Origin: JACKFE01 sp050248735
GTDB taxonomy: Bacteria; Nitrospirota; Nitrospiria; Nitrospirales; UBA8639
Length of the DNA: 64,000 bases
Direction: 5' to 3'
Assembly (NCBI GenBank): GCA_050248735.1
Contig: JBFWRU010000008.1
Location: 62,001-126,000 of the forward strand
Shown here piece after piece: positions 44,753-53,325 of this stretch (its first letter is position 1; every line of letters begins with the position of its first letter). The notes below the pieces were generated by a model. The model was given only the letters and a program-made list of their open reading frames with translations. It searched no databases and was not told the DNA's origin. Position numbers and translations under genes: made by a program.

Positions 44753-45493
44753 ATGATTCAGCACACGACTTTAACCCTTGATCAGCAACTCACGGATCTG
44801 GTTGCCAGCCTCGAGATGGAGGAGTGGAAGCGTCGATATTGGGACCAAGGCGAATTCCTGGCTCAGGAACAGGTGTTTCCTGCATCGATCCTTGATGCTT
44901 TCATGGAAGATGTCGAAATGGTTCGCCCAAAAATCAATCGGAATTTTATCCCTGGCCATAAGAAAGGCGGAAGTGTCAGTTTTTATTTAGTACAACAATA
45001 TGCACCTACCCTTTTGGCGTTGTACCATCATCAGGGTTGGATCAATTTTTTGAGTCGCATCGCGGGAGTGCCCCTGCTGCTCTGCCCCGAAAGCGATCCC
45101 CATGCCTGTGCATTATATTTTTACACGGAAGCCGGAGATCATATCGGATACCACTACGACACTTCTTATTACAAAGGCGACCGGTTTACGGTCTTGGTAG
45201 GGTTGCGGGATCGCTCAACCAGCAAGTTAATGTGCCGGTTGCATACGAAAGAGTCCGGGAAGCCTCAGGAAGAACTGGCGCTGGCCACCGAGCCAGGCAC
45301 GTATGTCTTTTTCAACGGCGATAAACTGTATCATGCGGTGACCCCGTTAGGCGTTAATGAGGAACGGATCGTTCTGACTCTGCAATACGTCACCAATCCT
45401 GCGATGGGAATGGCTCAGCGGTGGTTTTCCAACATGAAAGATGCGGTAGGCTATTTCGGCTGGTCGGCCCTCTTTGGAAAGCCATCTGCTTAA
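44753..45493 (+). CDS. Putative 2OG-Fe(II) oxygenase
   Basis: A 246-residue protein with a clear 2-oxoglutarate oxygenase triad: His134 and Asp136 in GYHYDTSYY, His194 in KLYHAVTPLG and the 2OG-binding Arg205 in EERIVLTLQ. The core strands FTVLVGLRDR and GTYVFFNGD fit the double-stranded helix. It resembles 2OG-Fe oxygenases that hydroxylate amino acids or proteins, but the substrate is not known. The C-terminus (WFSNMKDAVGYFGW) is predicted to form a helix. It converges with the phosphatase gene, only nine bases away. Confidence 0.8.
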   Translation: MIQHTTLTLDQQLTDLVASLEMEEWKRRYWDQGEFLAQEQVFPASILDAFMEDVEMVRPKINRNFIPGHKKGGSVSFYLVQQYAPTLLALYHHQGWINFLSRIAGVPLLLCPESDPHACALYFYTEAGDHIGYHYDTSYYKGDRFTVLVGLRDRSTSKLMCRLHTKESGKPQEELALATEPGTYVFFNGDKLYHAVTPLGVNEERIVLTLQYVTNPAMGMAQRWFSNMKDAVGYFGWSALFGKPSA

Positions 45494-45502
45494 TTCCTTA
45501 GG

Positions 45503-46303
45503 TCAGGTCATTCTCACCGTCGGATCATCATGCCTGCCAATGACCAACACGGTCGTATTATCTTCTCCCCCTAACCGGTTGGCGGTCTTAATCAATGTTT
45601 CACAGAGATGTTGCGAAGGCATATGAGCCTTGAGTAACAAGACTTGGATCTCCTCGTCCGTCAGCATTTTGGTGAGACCGTCGGAACATAACAATAGAAG
45701 GTCCTGAGAATGCAGGGCATGGGTGGTGACCGTCGGCATGACTTGCGGGTCGATGCCCAGGCCTTTGGTCAGCACATGCCGTAACGGATGAGTGCGAACC
45801 TGCTCAGGGGTGATCATTTTCAATTCTAATCGTTCTTCCATCAATGTGTGGTCCCGAGTCCACAACGTGAGCATTCCCTCCCTGAACAGGTAGAGGCGGC
45901 TATCGCCGGCGTGAGCGACGGTCGCGTAATCTCCTGAAGGGGCGTTGATGATCCGGATAGCGACTACGGTGGTGCCCATCCCCTGAAGAATGGTATTGAG
46001 CTGGGCCTCTTCCCGAATAGCCTGGTTGGCGAATTCCAGCGCTTGCACGAGATATGGCTCATAGCTGTGATCGTGGTCATCATCCTTGTTTTGAAAAGGG
46101 ACATGGGAGGCCACATACTGGGTAATGGTTTCGACCGCTATGCGGCTCGCAACTTCTCCCCCGACGTGTCCACCCATTCCATCAGCCACCACCCACAATT
46201 GGAGGTCGTTTCTGACGGCAAAGGTATCCTGGTTGATTTTGCGGACTTTCCCGATATCGGTGAGTCCCCATCCTGACCATTTTATTGAGGGAACGCCGTT
46301 CAT
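45503..46303 (-). CDS. PP2C-family Ser/Thr protein phosphatase
   Basis: The 266-residue protein has the PP2C metal motifs in order: RKINQD (Asp26), ADGMGGH (Asp41, Gly42), GTTVVA, AGDSRLYL, LLCSDGLT and GGEDNTTV. It is the stand-alone cytoplasmic form (Stp/PrpC type) that reverses Hanks-type kinase phosphorylation; no kinase gene is in the window. It overlaps the exonuclease gene by four bases (46300-46303), so the two are coupled. Confidence 0.92.
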   Translation of the reverse strand: MNGVPSIKWSGWGLTDIGKVRKINQDTFAVRNDLQLWVVADGMGGHVGGEVASRIAVETITQYVASHVPFQNKDDDHDHSYEPYLVQALEFANQAIREEAQLNTILQGMGTTVVAIRIINAPSGDYATVAHAGDSRLYLFREGMLTLWTRDHTLMEERLELKMITPEQVRTHPLRHVLTKGLGIDPQVMPTVTTHALHSQDLLLLCSDGLTKMLTDEEIQVLLLKAHMPSQHLCETLIKTANRLGGEDNTTVLVIGRHDDPTVRMT

Positions 46304-47076
46304 GGAGTCGTGTGAACCAGGGAAAGTGGCCCATATTCCCGGACCATGCGGGTGTAAATCGTTTCGGCGACGAACTCCAGATTTTGCGTGTCTGCCCGGT
46401 TATATTGAATCAGGAGGTCTCCGGAAGTTTCCCGGCCCTGCCGCCATTCTTCCCACAATCGGACGGCATCCAATCCGGTCAAGCCGTCCAGTTCCGCGGA
46501 TCGAGGACAGTCCAGCTCCTTTTCAATGGCTTTCAGTCCGCCTTTGAGCCCCAGCCGTCGAGCCGTGAAACAAAGATCGAAGTGTGGTTGGGATAGGGTG
46601 AGGGTGGGAAATTTGGCTCGTAAAAACGGCAGATCAAAGCCTGAGCCAAAAAAGGTGACGAGAAGATCGTAACTTTCCAATTCCTCGCGAAGTCTGGCTG
46701 TAGTTAATGTGTCCCCATGGATCAGGGTGGTCATCCGTCCCCGGCCGTATATGCCGACTACCGTAATGTCTCCGTAGGGAATGGGATCTCCGGTCGTTTC
46801 AATGTCCACATAAGCAGTATTATGACGAAAGGTGTGATACAAACGCCAATGATCACGGGCCTTGAATGCTCGAGCGAAAAATGAGGCATCGCCCGCTCGT
46901 AATCGAGTTTGAGCCAGACGCAATTCCTGGTCATATTGGATTTTTCGAAATGCGGAAAAGGGGAGGAGGCCTTCGTGGGCCAGAAATTGGTCCCAGGATG
47001 TCAGTCCATCATCCCATAAGGCTCGTTCAGTGGCTTCGCCAATGCCTTTCAAAAAATTAAATGATGATTCGAGCAT
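46300..47076 (-). CDS. RNase H-like (DEDD) exonuclease domain protein
   Basis: Read from the ATG at 47076 the protein has 258 residues. The first 75 form a helical region (LKGIGEATERALWDDGLTSW resembles a helix-hairpin-helix). The rest is an RNase H-like exonuclease of the YprB type: YVDIETTG (catalytic Asp and Glu), FFGSGFDLPFL, HFDLCFTARRLG and YNRADTQNLEFVAETI. All four acidic residues of the DEDD set can be placed. A frame extends back to 47160. It is transcribed with the PP2C gene; a link is not obvious. Confidence 0.8.
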   Translation of the reverse strand: MLESSFNFLKGIGEATERALWDDGLTSWDQFLAHEGLLPFSAFRKIQYDQELRLAQTRLRAGDASFFARAFKARDHWRLYHTFRHNTAYVDIETTGDPIPYGDITVVGIYGRGRMTTLIHGDTLTTARLREELESYDLLVTFFGSGFDLPFLRAKFPTLTLSQPHFDLCFTARRLGLKGGLKAIEKELDCPRSAELDGLTGLDAVRLWEEWRQGRETSGDLLIQYNRADTQNLEFVAETIYTRMVREYGPLSLVHTTP

Positions 47077-47180
47077 GGCATAAAATCGGGAAGGGAAAAG
47101 TTGACGTCTTGATTTCGCTTTTGAGGACCAGCTACATTCGGAACCATACCATGCCAACACAAAGGAGTCAGTAGAATTTC

Positions 47181-47576
47181 ATGGACTTTCAATCGCGAAA
47201 AATTGTCATGACCATTGGAGGCATCCGGGTGGTTGCCGAGCTGAAACCCAATCGCACGGCCGATGCTGTATTCAAGTCTTTGCCCATCAATGCCAAACTC
47301 AATCAGTGGGGCGAGGAGTTTTATTGTCAATTGCCGGGTGTTCAGGATTTTCGTGAGACGGCCACTACGAATGTCAAAGTCGGCGATGTGGCCTTCTGGG
47401 GAATGGGGGGGATGCTGGCCGTGTTTTTTGGCAGGACCCCTATGAGTTTGGGAGAGGACCCTGTTCCTGCTGACCGGGTCAATGTCATCGGCAAAATTGT
47501 GGGTGATCCAAAAATCCTACGGGACGCGGTGGGAGCTTCCACTATGTCGGTGGAACCACTAGTTGAAGGAGCCTAA
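47181..47576 (+). CDS. Cyclophilin-like-fold protein
   Basis: A 131-residue protein resembling the small cyclophilin-like family (TM1367 type, PF04126). The conserved patterns are IVMTIGGIRVVAEL at the start, then TADAVFKSLP, NQWGEEFYCQLP and GDVAFWGMGGMLAVFFGRTPMS. The isomerase active-site arginine of true cyclophilins is not apparent. It is the first of a likely operon with two DUF507 genes; the stop overlaps the next start by one base. Its biochemical role is unknown. Confidence 0.75.
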   Translation: MDFQSRKIVMTIGGIRVVAELKPNRTADAVFKSLPINAKLNQWGEEFYCQLPGVQDFRETATTNVKVGDVAFWGMGGMLAVFFGRTPMSLGEDPVPADRVNVIGKIVGDPKILRDAVGASTMSVEPLVEGA

Positions 47577-47857
47577 TGCGTCTGCATAAAGAGCGGGTGC
47601 ATCATATGGCGTCGGTCATGGCAGAACGATTGCCTGCCAAAGGGTTGTTTCAACTTCAGGGGAAGCCTGATGCGCTAATGCAACTGTTGGAGGGGGCCAT
47701 CACTCAGGAGTTGCAGGCCGAAGACCGGTTAAATGTGGAAGTCCGGGAAATGCTCAAGCAATTTGATCAGGAATTTGCGCAAGGCCGGGCGGACTATCAG
47801 AAAATGTTTTCCATGGTGAAGCAGAAACTCATTAAGGAACGAGGACTGGTGTTATAG
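47576..47857 (+). CDS. DUF507 family protein (first copy)
   Basis: A 93-residue, mainly helical protein with the DUF507 pattern: KERVHHMASVMAERL at the start, ITQELQAEDRLNVEVREML in the middle and YQKMFSMVKQKLIKERG at the end. Function is unknown. It is directly joined to the cyclophilin-like gene and followed, after 31 bases, by a related gene, so they probably act as a pair. Confidence 0.8.
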   Translation: MRLHKERVHHMASVMAERLPAKGLFQLQGKPDALMQLLEGAITQELQAEDRLNVEVREMLKQFDQEFAQGRADYQKMFSMVKQKLIKERGLVL

Positions 47858-47888
47858 GATGACGTTGATTGGGAAGACAGGAGATTAA

Positions 47889-48176
47889 ATGGATTCCTCT
47901 CTCCTGAGTGATGAGAAACAAACCCATTTGGCTCATGTGCTGGTGAAGGCGCTGAAGAACAGCGGGTTGGGAACACTGGCTTCTGATTCCACCCTGGCGT
48001 TAAAAGAAATTAAGCGAGTGATCGCCGAACAATTGCAGGAAGAAGTGGCTTTAGATCAACACGTTCGAGCCCGTCTGCGATCCTATTCCCGCCCCATCCC
48101 CGAAGGGTCGCAGGAATGGGATGTTCTCTACCAAAAAACTTACGCAGAAGAACTTCGCAAACGAAATCTTGGGTGA
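47889..48176 (+). CDS. DUF507 family protein (second copy)
   Basis: A 95-residue protein related to the gene before it: DEKQTHLAHVLVKALKN, IAEQLQEEVALDQHVRARLRSYSRPIPEGSQEWDVLYQKTYAEEL. Both appear to be a diverged duplicate pair with the same helical order. Function is unknown. Its end is about 140 bases from the following membrane protein. Confidence 0.78.
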   Translation: MDSSLLSDEKQTHLAHVLVKALKNSGLGTLASDSTLALKEIKRVIAEQLQEEVALDQHVRARLRSYSRPIPEGSQEWDVLYQKTYAEELRKRNLG

Positions 48177-48315
48177 GGCCTTCCGGTTCTGGTTCCGTCC
48201 GTTTTCCCTTCAGAATGGTCCCTCTGTCATAAACGCATCCCTTCTTGGAACTCTCAAAGAGGGCATGTTATGGTTTTTCTGGGAGCATGGAGATACCCTA
48301 AGTGTTATCCCTCTG

Positions 48316-48609
48316 ATGATGAAAAAGCCTAAAAAGAAAGAGATGGCTTCCCCTCCGGAAAATCAGGAAGACGACAAAGAGAAAACCACCAATGCCATTG
48401 CTGCGGCGACCCTCTCAATTCTGGGTGGGATGGGGCATGTCTATTTAGGGGTGGAACGGCGTGGATATTTCCTTTTAATGATTAGCTTGGGATTGATTCT
48501 TGTCTCTAAGTTTTTCTGGCCCACAGGGTGGTTGATTTACGGGCAATGGGTGATCCTAACCGGTTTTGATGCGTTTGCTTTCGGGAAACGCGGACGAGGA
48601 TTTTTTTAA
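48316..48609 (+). CDS. Small membrane protein with TM2-like hairpin
   Basis: A roughly 97-residue protein: a charged N-terminus (MKKPKKKEM, acidic stretch), then IAAATLSILGGMGHVYLG, FLLMISLGLILVSKFFW and GWLIYGQWVILTGFDAFAFG. The GGMGHVYLG-type loop and GxxDAF ending fit TM2-domain proteins. Starts at 48265 and 48319 are also possible. Its role is unknown. The stop overlaps the next start by one base. Confidence 0.7.
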   Translation: MMKKPKKKEMASPPENQEDDKEKTTNAIAAATLSILGGMGHVYLGVERRGYFLLMISLGLILVSKFFWPTGWLIYGQWVILTGFDAFAFGKRGRGFF

Positions 48610-49478
48610 TGATTCGATTGGCCATTTTTACCAATAAACGGGTTTCCTGGCTTCCTGCGTGGTTGGTCGTTGTGTGCGGTCTGTTATCGATTCCCTGTTT
48701 TGGCGCACAGTCTGAGATGGAGTTGTATGTGCCTGATGTTCTGAGTTCGCCGGGAAAAGGGATCGTTCTTCAGGCACGATTGATCGAGGACTTACCGGAA
48801 GGAGAGACAGGCCTTTCAGAAAAGGCGTTAGAGTTTTTTGTTCAGGGGAAGTTGGTGGGGCAGGCCAAAACTGATACGGAGGGATGGGCGAAGTTGGACT
48901 TTACTCCCAAAATGAGAGGGAATCTTCAGCTGGTGGTGAAGGGGGCGCCGGAGTCATATTTGCCTCCGATTCAAGGAAAAGGAACATTACTCTCATGGGA
49001 ACGTCGTCGCCCCATTATTCTGGTGGACTTGGCTGCGTTGGTGAAGGGAGACATCGTACCCGATGAGCAGACCATGCCCTTTCCCATTCCTGGCCTTCTT
49101 CTAGGGGAGGTCCAGTCTGGCGCTCCCGGTGAGCTGGGAAAATTAGCGGAGTTTTATTATAACTTGATTTATTTGGACCTCACGGGTCGTGGCAAAATTG
49201 ATACGATTCAAGTTTGGCTGCGGAAACAGGGATTTCCCCCTGGAATGATCCGTATCATTTCGAATGAGACGTCGAAACTTGGCGAGCTTCTGGGGGCCTT
49301 GAAAACGGAAGGTTGGGAAAATGTCAGCGCCGGTATCGGCCAAACCGCCGACTTTGCGAATGTGTTAGTTCAAAACCATGTGCAGACGGTCATTATCAAA
49401 AAGCCGGAAAGCTCAGAGACTTTTCCTCGAAGAGCCATTGTGTTGAATGATTGGTCCAGGTTGCGACGGCATTTATAA
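48609..49478 (+). CDS. Exported protein with Ig-like and degenerate HAD-like domains
   Basis: A 289-residue protein with a signal peptide (residues 15-34, ending CFGAQ). The first mature part (about 40-120) looks like an Ig/BIG-type beta domain (GIVLQARLIED, TDTEGWAKLDF). The second (about 135-275) looks like a HAD-fold domain similar to the LNS2/APP1 group (PIILVDLAALVKGD ... RIISNETSKLGELL ... TVIIKKPES). The nucleophile motif is DLAAL rather than DxDxT, so phosphatase activity is doubtful. The family is not firmly recognised. It precedes radA. Confidence 0.6.
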   Translation: MIRLAIFTNKRVSWLPAWLVVVCGLLSIPCFGAQSEMELYVPDVLSSPGKGIVLQARLIEDLPEGETGLSEKALEFFVQGKLVGQAKTDTEGWAKLDFTPKMRGNLQLVVKGAPESYLPPIQGKGTLLSWERRRPIILVDLAALVKGDIVPDEQTMPFPIPGLLLGEVQSGAPGELGKLAEFYYNLIYLDLTGRGKIDTIQVWLRKQGFPPGMIRIISNETSKLGELLGALKTEGWENVSAGIGQTADFANVLVQNHVQTVIIKKPESSETFPRRAIVLNDWSRLRRHL

Positions 49479-49522
49479 AAAGGACTGCCCGTGTTCTTCC
49501 CAGCTTTGCTTGTGTATCTGCC

Positions 49523-50914
49523 ATGAAGTCCATTAAACCTTCCCGTCCGAAAACACACTTTGTCTGTCAGGAATGCGGGTTCCAAGGCGTGCGTTGGAGT
49601 GGGCGATGCCCCGAATGCACTCAATGGAATACGCTACGTGAGGAAGCGGATCGAACAGCGACACCTTCTCCTCGTAAAGGGTTGGCCGGGAGTACTCCCG
49701 AGCCTCTTGCGATTGATTCGATTACTCAAACGGAGGAATTCCGCCTGCAATCCGGCTTGGAGGAGATGAACCGGGTGCTGGGCGGGGGAGTTGTGCCCGG
49801 TTCGGTCATTCTGATTGGAGGCGATCCCGGGATTGGGAAAACGACCCTTTTATTGCAAGCCCTGGCTTCTTTCGGCCTGGGCAACCAAGTGGGTCTTTAC
49901 GCTTCCGGTGAAGAATCCCCGCAACAGATTAAAATGCGGGCGGATCGCCTTGGTATTCAATGCCCCAATGTGTTTGTGTTGGCAACCACTTCTCTAGAAG
50001 ACCTTTTTCGAGTGGCCGAAGACATCAAACCGAGCCTTGTGGTGCTGGATTCCATTCAGACGGTTTTCACCGAAGAATTGACCTCAGCGCCCGGGAGCGT
50101 CAGCCAGGTTCAGGAAGTGGGATGCCGTCTGATGTGGTATGCCAAACGGACGCAGATCCCGGTATTCATTATTGGTCATGTTACCAAGGAAGGGGTCATC
50201 GCCGGTCCACGATTATTGGAGCATATTGTGGATACCGTCTTGTACTTTGAAGGAGATAAAGGTCAGAGTTATCGAATCCTGCGAGCCGTCAAGAACAGGT
50301 TTGGTCCCACAAACGAAATCGGGGTTTTCGAAATGCGGGATGAGGGGTTAGTGGAGGTCAGCAATCCGTCAGAAATGTTTTTAACTGGTCGAATCGGGCA
50401 AAGCGCAGGATCGGTTGTGGTCTCGAGTGTGGAAGGTTCCAGGCCTCTGCTGGTGGAATTGCAGGCCCTGGTGGCCGAAACCTCCTACCCCATGCCCAAA
50501 CGCATGGCCAAGGGCGTCGAAACCAATCGCGTGGCTCTTCTGTTGGCCGTCATGGAAAAACGGCTGGGGTTGCATTTTTCCGGTCACGATGTGTACGTGA
50601 ATGTAGTCGGAGGAATTCGTATTGAGGAACCCACCGTGGATGTGGGAATCGTATGTGCGGTCCTGTCCAGTTTTCGTGAGATGGCGCTGGATCCTCGCTT
50701 AGTGGTAATGGGAGAAGTGGGATTAGGCGGGGAAGTCCGTCCTGTTCAACATGCGGAATTACGGATTCGAGAAGCCATGAAATTAGGATTCACGCGATGC
50801 ATTATTCCAGAGTCCAACGTGGAGCAATGGAAAGGTGTTGAGGGCATTGAAGTGGTGGGGATTCGCGAAATCGGCGATATCTGGGAGGCCGTGGGTGCCC
50901 GTGCCACATCGTAG
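49523..50914 (+). CDS. radA: DNA repair protein RadA
   Basis: A 463-residue RadA/Sms: an N-terminal zinc finger (Cys15, Cys18, Cys29, Cys32), a RecA-like ATPase with Walker A GDPGIGKTT (100-108), the RadA-specific KNRFG motif, and a C-terminal Lon-like domain. It helps branch migration during recombination. Start ATG at 49523 (MKSIKPSRPKTHFVCQECG) matches the family; the longer frame to 49451 does not. The next gene starts inside its 3' end. Confidence 0.96.
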   Translation: MKSIKPSRPKTHFVCQECGFQGVRWSGRCPECTQWNTLREEADRTATPSPRKGLAGSTPEPLAIDSITQTEEFRLQSGLEEMNRVLGGGVVPGSVILIGGDPGIGKTTLLLQALASFGLGNQVGLYASGEESPQQIKMRADRLGIQCPNVFVLATTSLEDLFRVAEDIKPSLVVLDSIQTVFTEELTSAPGSVSQVQEVGCRLMWYAKRTQIPVFIIGHVTKEGVIAGPRLLEHIVDTVLYFEGDKGQSYRILRAVKNRFGPTNEIGVFEMRDEGLVEVSNPSEMFLTGRIGQSAGSVVVSSVEGSRPLLVELQALVAETSYPMPKRMAKGVETNRVALLLAVMEKRLGLHFSGHDVYVNVVGGIRIEEPTVDVGIVCAVLSSFREMALDPRLVVMGEVGLGGEVRPVQHAELRIREAMKLGFTRCIIPESNVEQWKGVEGIEVVGIREIGDIWEAVGARATS

Positions 50915-51719
50915 GCCTTGTCCCTCTGATTCCGGTACTGTTCTACTCCGTCGATGTCTGGGTCTTTTTCTCCTATTTGTGTTGACTGGTTGTGCCGGGC
51001 TCTCCCAACGGCATTTCCTTCCTGTAGACGAAGGTACCTCGCGAGAGGTCCTAGACAGTCTCCGTCAAAGAGAATCCAGTATTTCGACACTGAAGGGCCT
51101 GTTTCAGGTTTCGATCTCTGGTGCAGGCATTCCGCTTTCCCAGGATCTGAACGGTGTGGTGACTTATCGGCAGCCGGATCAAGTCCATCTCAAGGGGTTT
51201 GTCCGTTTGGGGGTGCCGGTTTTGGACTTCCATCGGGAAGGCAACCATTACGAATTGTTCCTTCCCGCAGAGGGAAGGATCGTATCGGGTCAGGTTGATG
51301 GTTCTCATCAGGAATCCGAATGGGACCAGACGGTCCTATTAAGTCTTCGAGCCTTGGATGCCGTGTTAGGAAAAATCGCCGGACTGTCCGATCCGGATGC
51401 ACAGGTTTTGAAAGATGACCAATTTTTTCGAATCGATCAGGCTGTGCCTCCAGGGGATGAATCCGGGTCTTTATCGGAGGTCTGGGTGCGAACCAGAGTT
51501 GATATTCACACCCTGGAAGTCAGGTCGATTGAATATTTTCAGCCGGCTGATGACCTCGTGGTTTCGGTAGAATGCGAAGATTACCGTGCGGTCAAGAATA
51601 AGCAATCCAATGAGGGTCCCACTGTACGATTACCGTTTAGTGTTAGGGCGATAGACCACCGTCTGATGGGAGGGACCGTGACCTTGAACTTCCTGGAGTT
51701 TATTCTCAATGCCGTCTGA
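50895..51719 (+). CDS. DUF4292-like outer-membrane lipoprotein
   Basis: From the GTG at 50895, preceded by GGAGG at 50884-50888, the product has 274 residues with a lipoprotein signal (FVLTGC, Cys33). The mature part resembles LolB/LolA-like domains of DUF4292: VTYRQPDQVHLKGFVRLGVPVLDF and YELFLPAEGRIVSG, with a barrel of beta-strands. It could bind lipid or lipoprotein in the envelope. It overlaps the radA end by 20 bases and precedes tsaB, so it may be part of one operon. Confidence 0.72.
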   Translation: MPVPHRRPCPSDSGTVLLRRCLGLFLLFVLTGCAGLSQRHFLPVDEGTSREVLDSLRQRESSISTLKGLFQVSISGAGIPLSQDLNGVVTYRQPDQVHLKGFVRLGVPVLDFHREGNHYELFLPAEGRIVSGQVDGSHQESEWDQTVLLSLRALDAVLGKIAGLSDPDAQVLKDDQFFRIDQAVPPGDESGSLSEVWVRTRVDIHTLEVRSIEYFQPADDLVVSVECEDYRAVKNKQSNEGPTVRLPFSVRAIDHRLMGGTVTLNFLEFILNAV

Positions 51720-51764
51720 GGCCATACATCAGAATGGGTCGAACAAGATACCGAGGATCGGACG

Positions 51765-52460
51765 ATGGTGATCCTTGCTCTTGAAACCGGCACTTCTTCC
51801 CCCAGTGTAGGGGTTCTTAAGGATCGTACGTTGTTGGTCTCGGCGGTCTGTCAGCCAGGGCAATCTCTCACCAGCCAACTATTACCCACAATTGATCGCC
51901 TTTTGGTCTCTGCGGGAATGTTGATCTCAGATTGCCAGGGACTTGCGGTTTCTATCGGGCCGGGATCGTTTACCGGCCTGCGGGTAGGATTAGCTACCAT
52001 GTCTGCCTTACGACTGGCTCTTCAGATCCCGTTGGTAGGCGTATCCACCCTGGAAGGATTGGCTTGGAACCAGGTGCCCACGACCTTGCCTATTTTCAGC
52101 ACGGTCTATATCAAGCCGGGGAGCCTCTATTGGGGGATCTATCAGTGGGCGGACGAAACCATGACCCTTAGAGGGGACGAGGCCATGGGAACCGTTGCCG
52201 ATTCACTGCAATATTTGAAGGGTGACCACATGGTGGTGGGAGACGGCTGGAGCCGCAATCGTGAATTGTTTGGCCTGGACCAAGGAGGGTTGATTCCTCC
52301 CTCCCAAGGCCAGGAATCACCGTCAGCGCAGGGTATTGGGCTGGCTGGTTTCGGATTGTTGGAGCGCGGGCAATGGCTGCCTGAGGGAACCAGTCCCCAT
52401 TATCTTCAGCCTTCGTATGCGGAAGCTGCCATAGACAACACCAAGGTTTCCGGAGAGTGA
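51765..52460 (+). CDS. tsaB: tRNA threonylcarbamoyl adenosine modification protein TsaB
   Basis: A 231-residue TsaB: MVILALETGTSSPSVGVL is the ATPase-fold start and GPGSFTGLRVGLATM is its hallmark. TsaB supports TsaD in making t6A37 of ANN-decoding tRNAs in the cytoplasm. RimI is encoded next with one base between, the common tsaB-rimI arrangement. Confidence 0.94.
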   Translation: MVILALETGTSSPSVGVLKDRTLLVSAVCQPGQSLTSQLLPTIDRLLVSAGMLISDCQGLAVSIGPGSFTGLRVGLATMSALRLALQIPLVGVSTLEGLAWNQVPTTLPIFSTVYIKPGSLYWGIYQWADETMTLRGDEAMGTVADSLQYLKGDHMVVGDGWSRNRELFGLDQGGLIPPSQGQESPSAQGIGLAGFGLLERGQWLPEGTSPHYLQPSYAEAAIDNTKVSGE

Positions 52461-52464
52461 AGTG

Positions 52465-52971
52465 ATGGCTGGCATTGCCCTTACCCCGCGTTTCAGTCCC
52501 CTGATTCGAGTAGCCGGCCTTCAAGACTTGGATGCCTTGGTGAGACTGGAAGAAGCCTGTTTTTCGGTTCCATGGTCCAGAAAAAGCTTTGAGGCCGAAC
52601 TGACGGGAAATCCTTTCAGCCGGTTATTTGTTGTGCCGCATCCCGAGGGAGCCGGATCTGCCTTTCCCCTTATCGCGTATCTTTCCTGCTGGCTGGTGTT
52701 TGATGAGTTACGGTTCCTGAACTTAGCTGTGGACGAGGCTTTTCGCAGGCAGGGACTCGCAAAAACCTTGATTGCTCAAGCCATTCAGCAGGGGTTGGAA
52801 AACGGCTGCCAGCGTGGTTTATTGGAAGTACGGGCTTCGAACCATATTGCCAGAAATCTTTATCAGTTTTTTCAATTCAAAGAATATGCCAGGAGGAAAT
52901 CCTACTATACGAACCCGGACGAGGATGCTATCCTTATGGCGTCAGAGTCCCTGACGTCCTCAACGTTGTGA
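52465..52971 (+). CDS. rimI: Ribosomal-protein-alanine N-acetyltransferase RimI
   Basis: A 168-residue GNAT enzyme: LDALVRLEEACFSVPWSRKSFEAEL at the start, LNLAVDEAFRRQGLAKTLI with the acetyl-CoA loop, and LEVRASNHIARNLYQFFQF. It would acetylate the N-terminus of ribosomal protein S18. ATG at 52465 is chosen for its distance from GGAGAG; GTG at 52462 is an alternative. It follows tsaB directly. Confidence 0.92.
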   Translation: MAGIALTPRFSPLIRVAGLQDLDALVRLEEACFSVPWSRKSFEAELTGNPFSRLFVVPHPEGAGSAFPLIAYLSCWLVFDELRFLNLAVDEAFRRQGLAKTLIAQAIQQGLENGCQRGLLEVRASNHIARNLYQFFQFKEYARRKSYYTNPDEDAILMASESLTSSTL

Positions 52972-53042
52972 GGGCATCAGGTTACCGGGGAGGGAAAAAC
53001 CACCAACATTCTTTATTCACCGATTGGAACAAGGAGGCACGC

Positions 53043-53288
53043 ATGATGACGGATGATCAAATTGCAGCCCAATTACGAACCTCCAATAAGGAATATCGGG
53101 AATTGGAGGACTCTCATCATCAACTTGATGCGGAGTTGCAACAGCTCTTAAAACATCATGTGCTCACTCCCCAGGAAGAAGTGCTGAAAAAACAACTCCA
53201 GGTTGAAAAACTAATGAAAAAGGATCGTATGGCCGCCATGGTTCGGGATCACCGGATGTCAGCCGAACAAGCCGGTACGGCAGGATAG
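53043..53288 (+). CDS. DUF465 (YdcH-like) small helical protein
   Basis: An 81-residue protein predicted to form a helical hairpin: EYRELEDSHHQLDAELQQLLKHH and PQEEVLKKQLQVEKLMKKDRMAAMV. The central pattern KKQLQVEKLMKKDRMAAMV is typical of DUF465. An AAGGAGG lies ahead of 53043. Function is unknown. It is between rimI and tatC. Confidence 0.82.
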   Translation: MMTDDQIAAQLRTSNKEYRELEDSHHQLDAELQQLLKHHVLTPQEEVLKKQLQVEKLMKKDRMAAMVRDHRMSAEQAGTAG

Positions 53289-53325
53289 GTCAATCATTGA
53301 TAGGAAATAGGTAGTTCGTTGTTTT

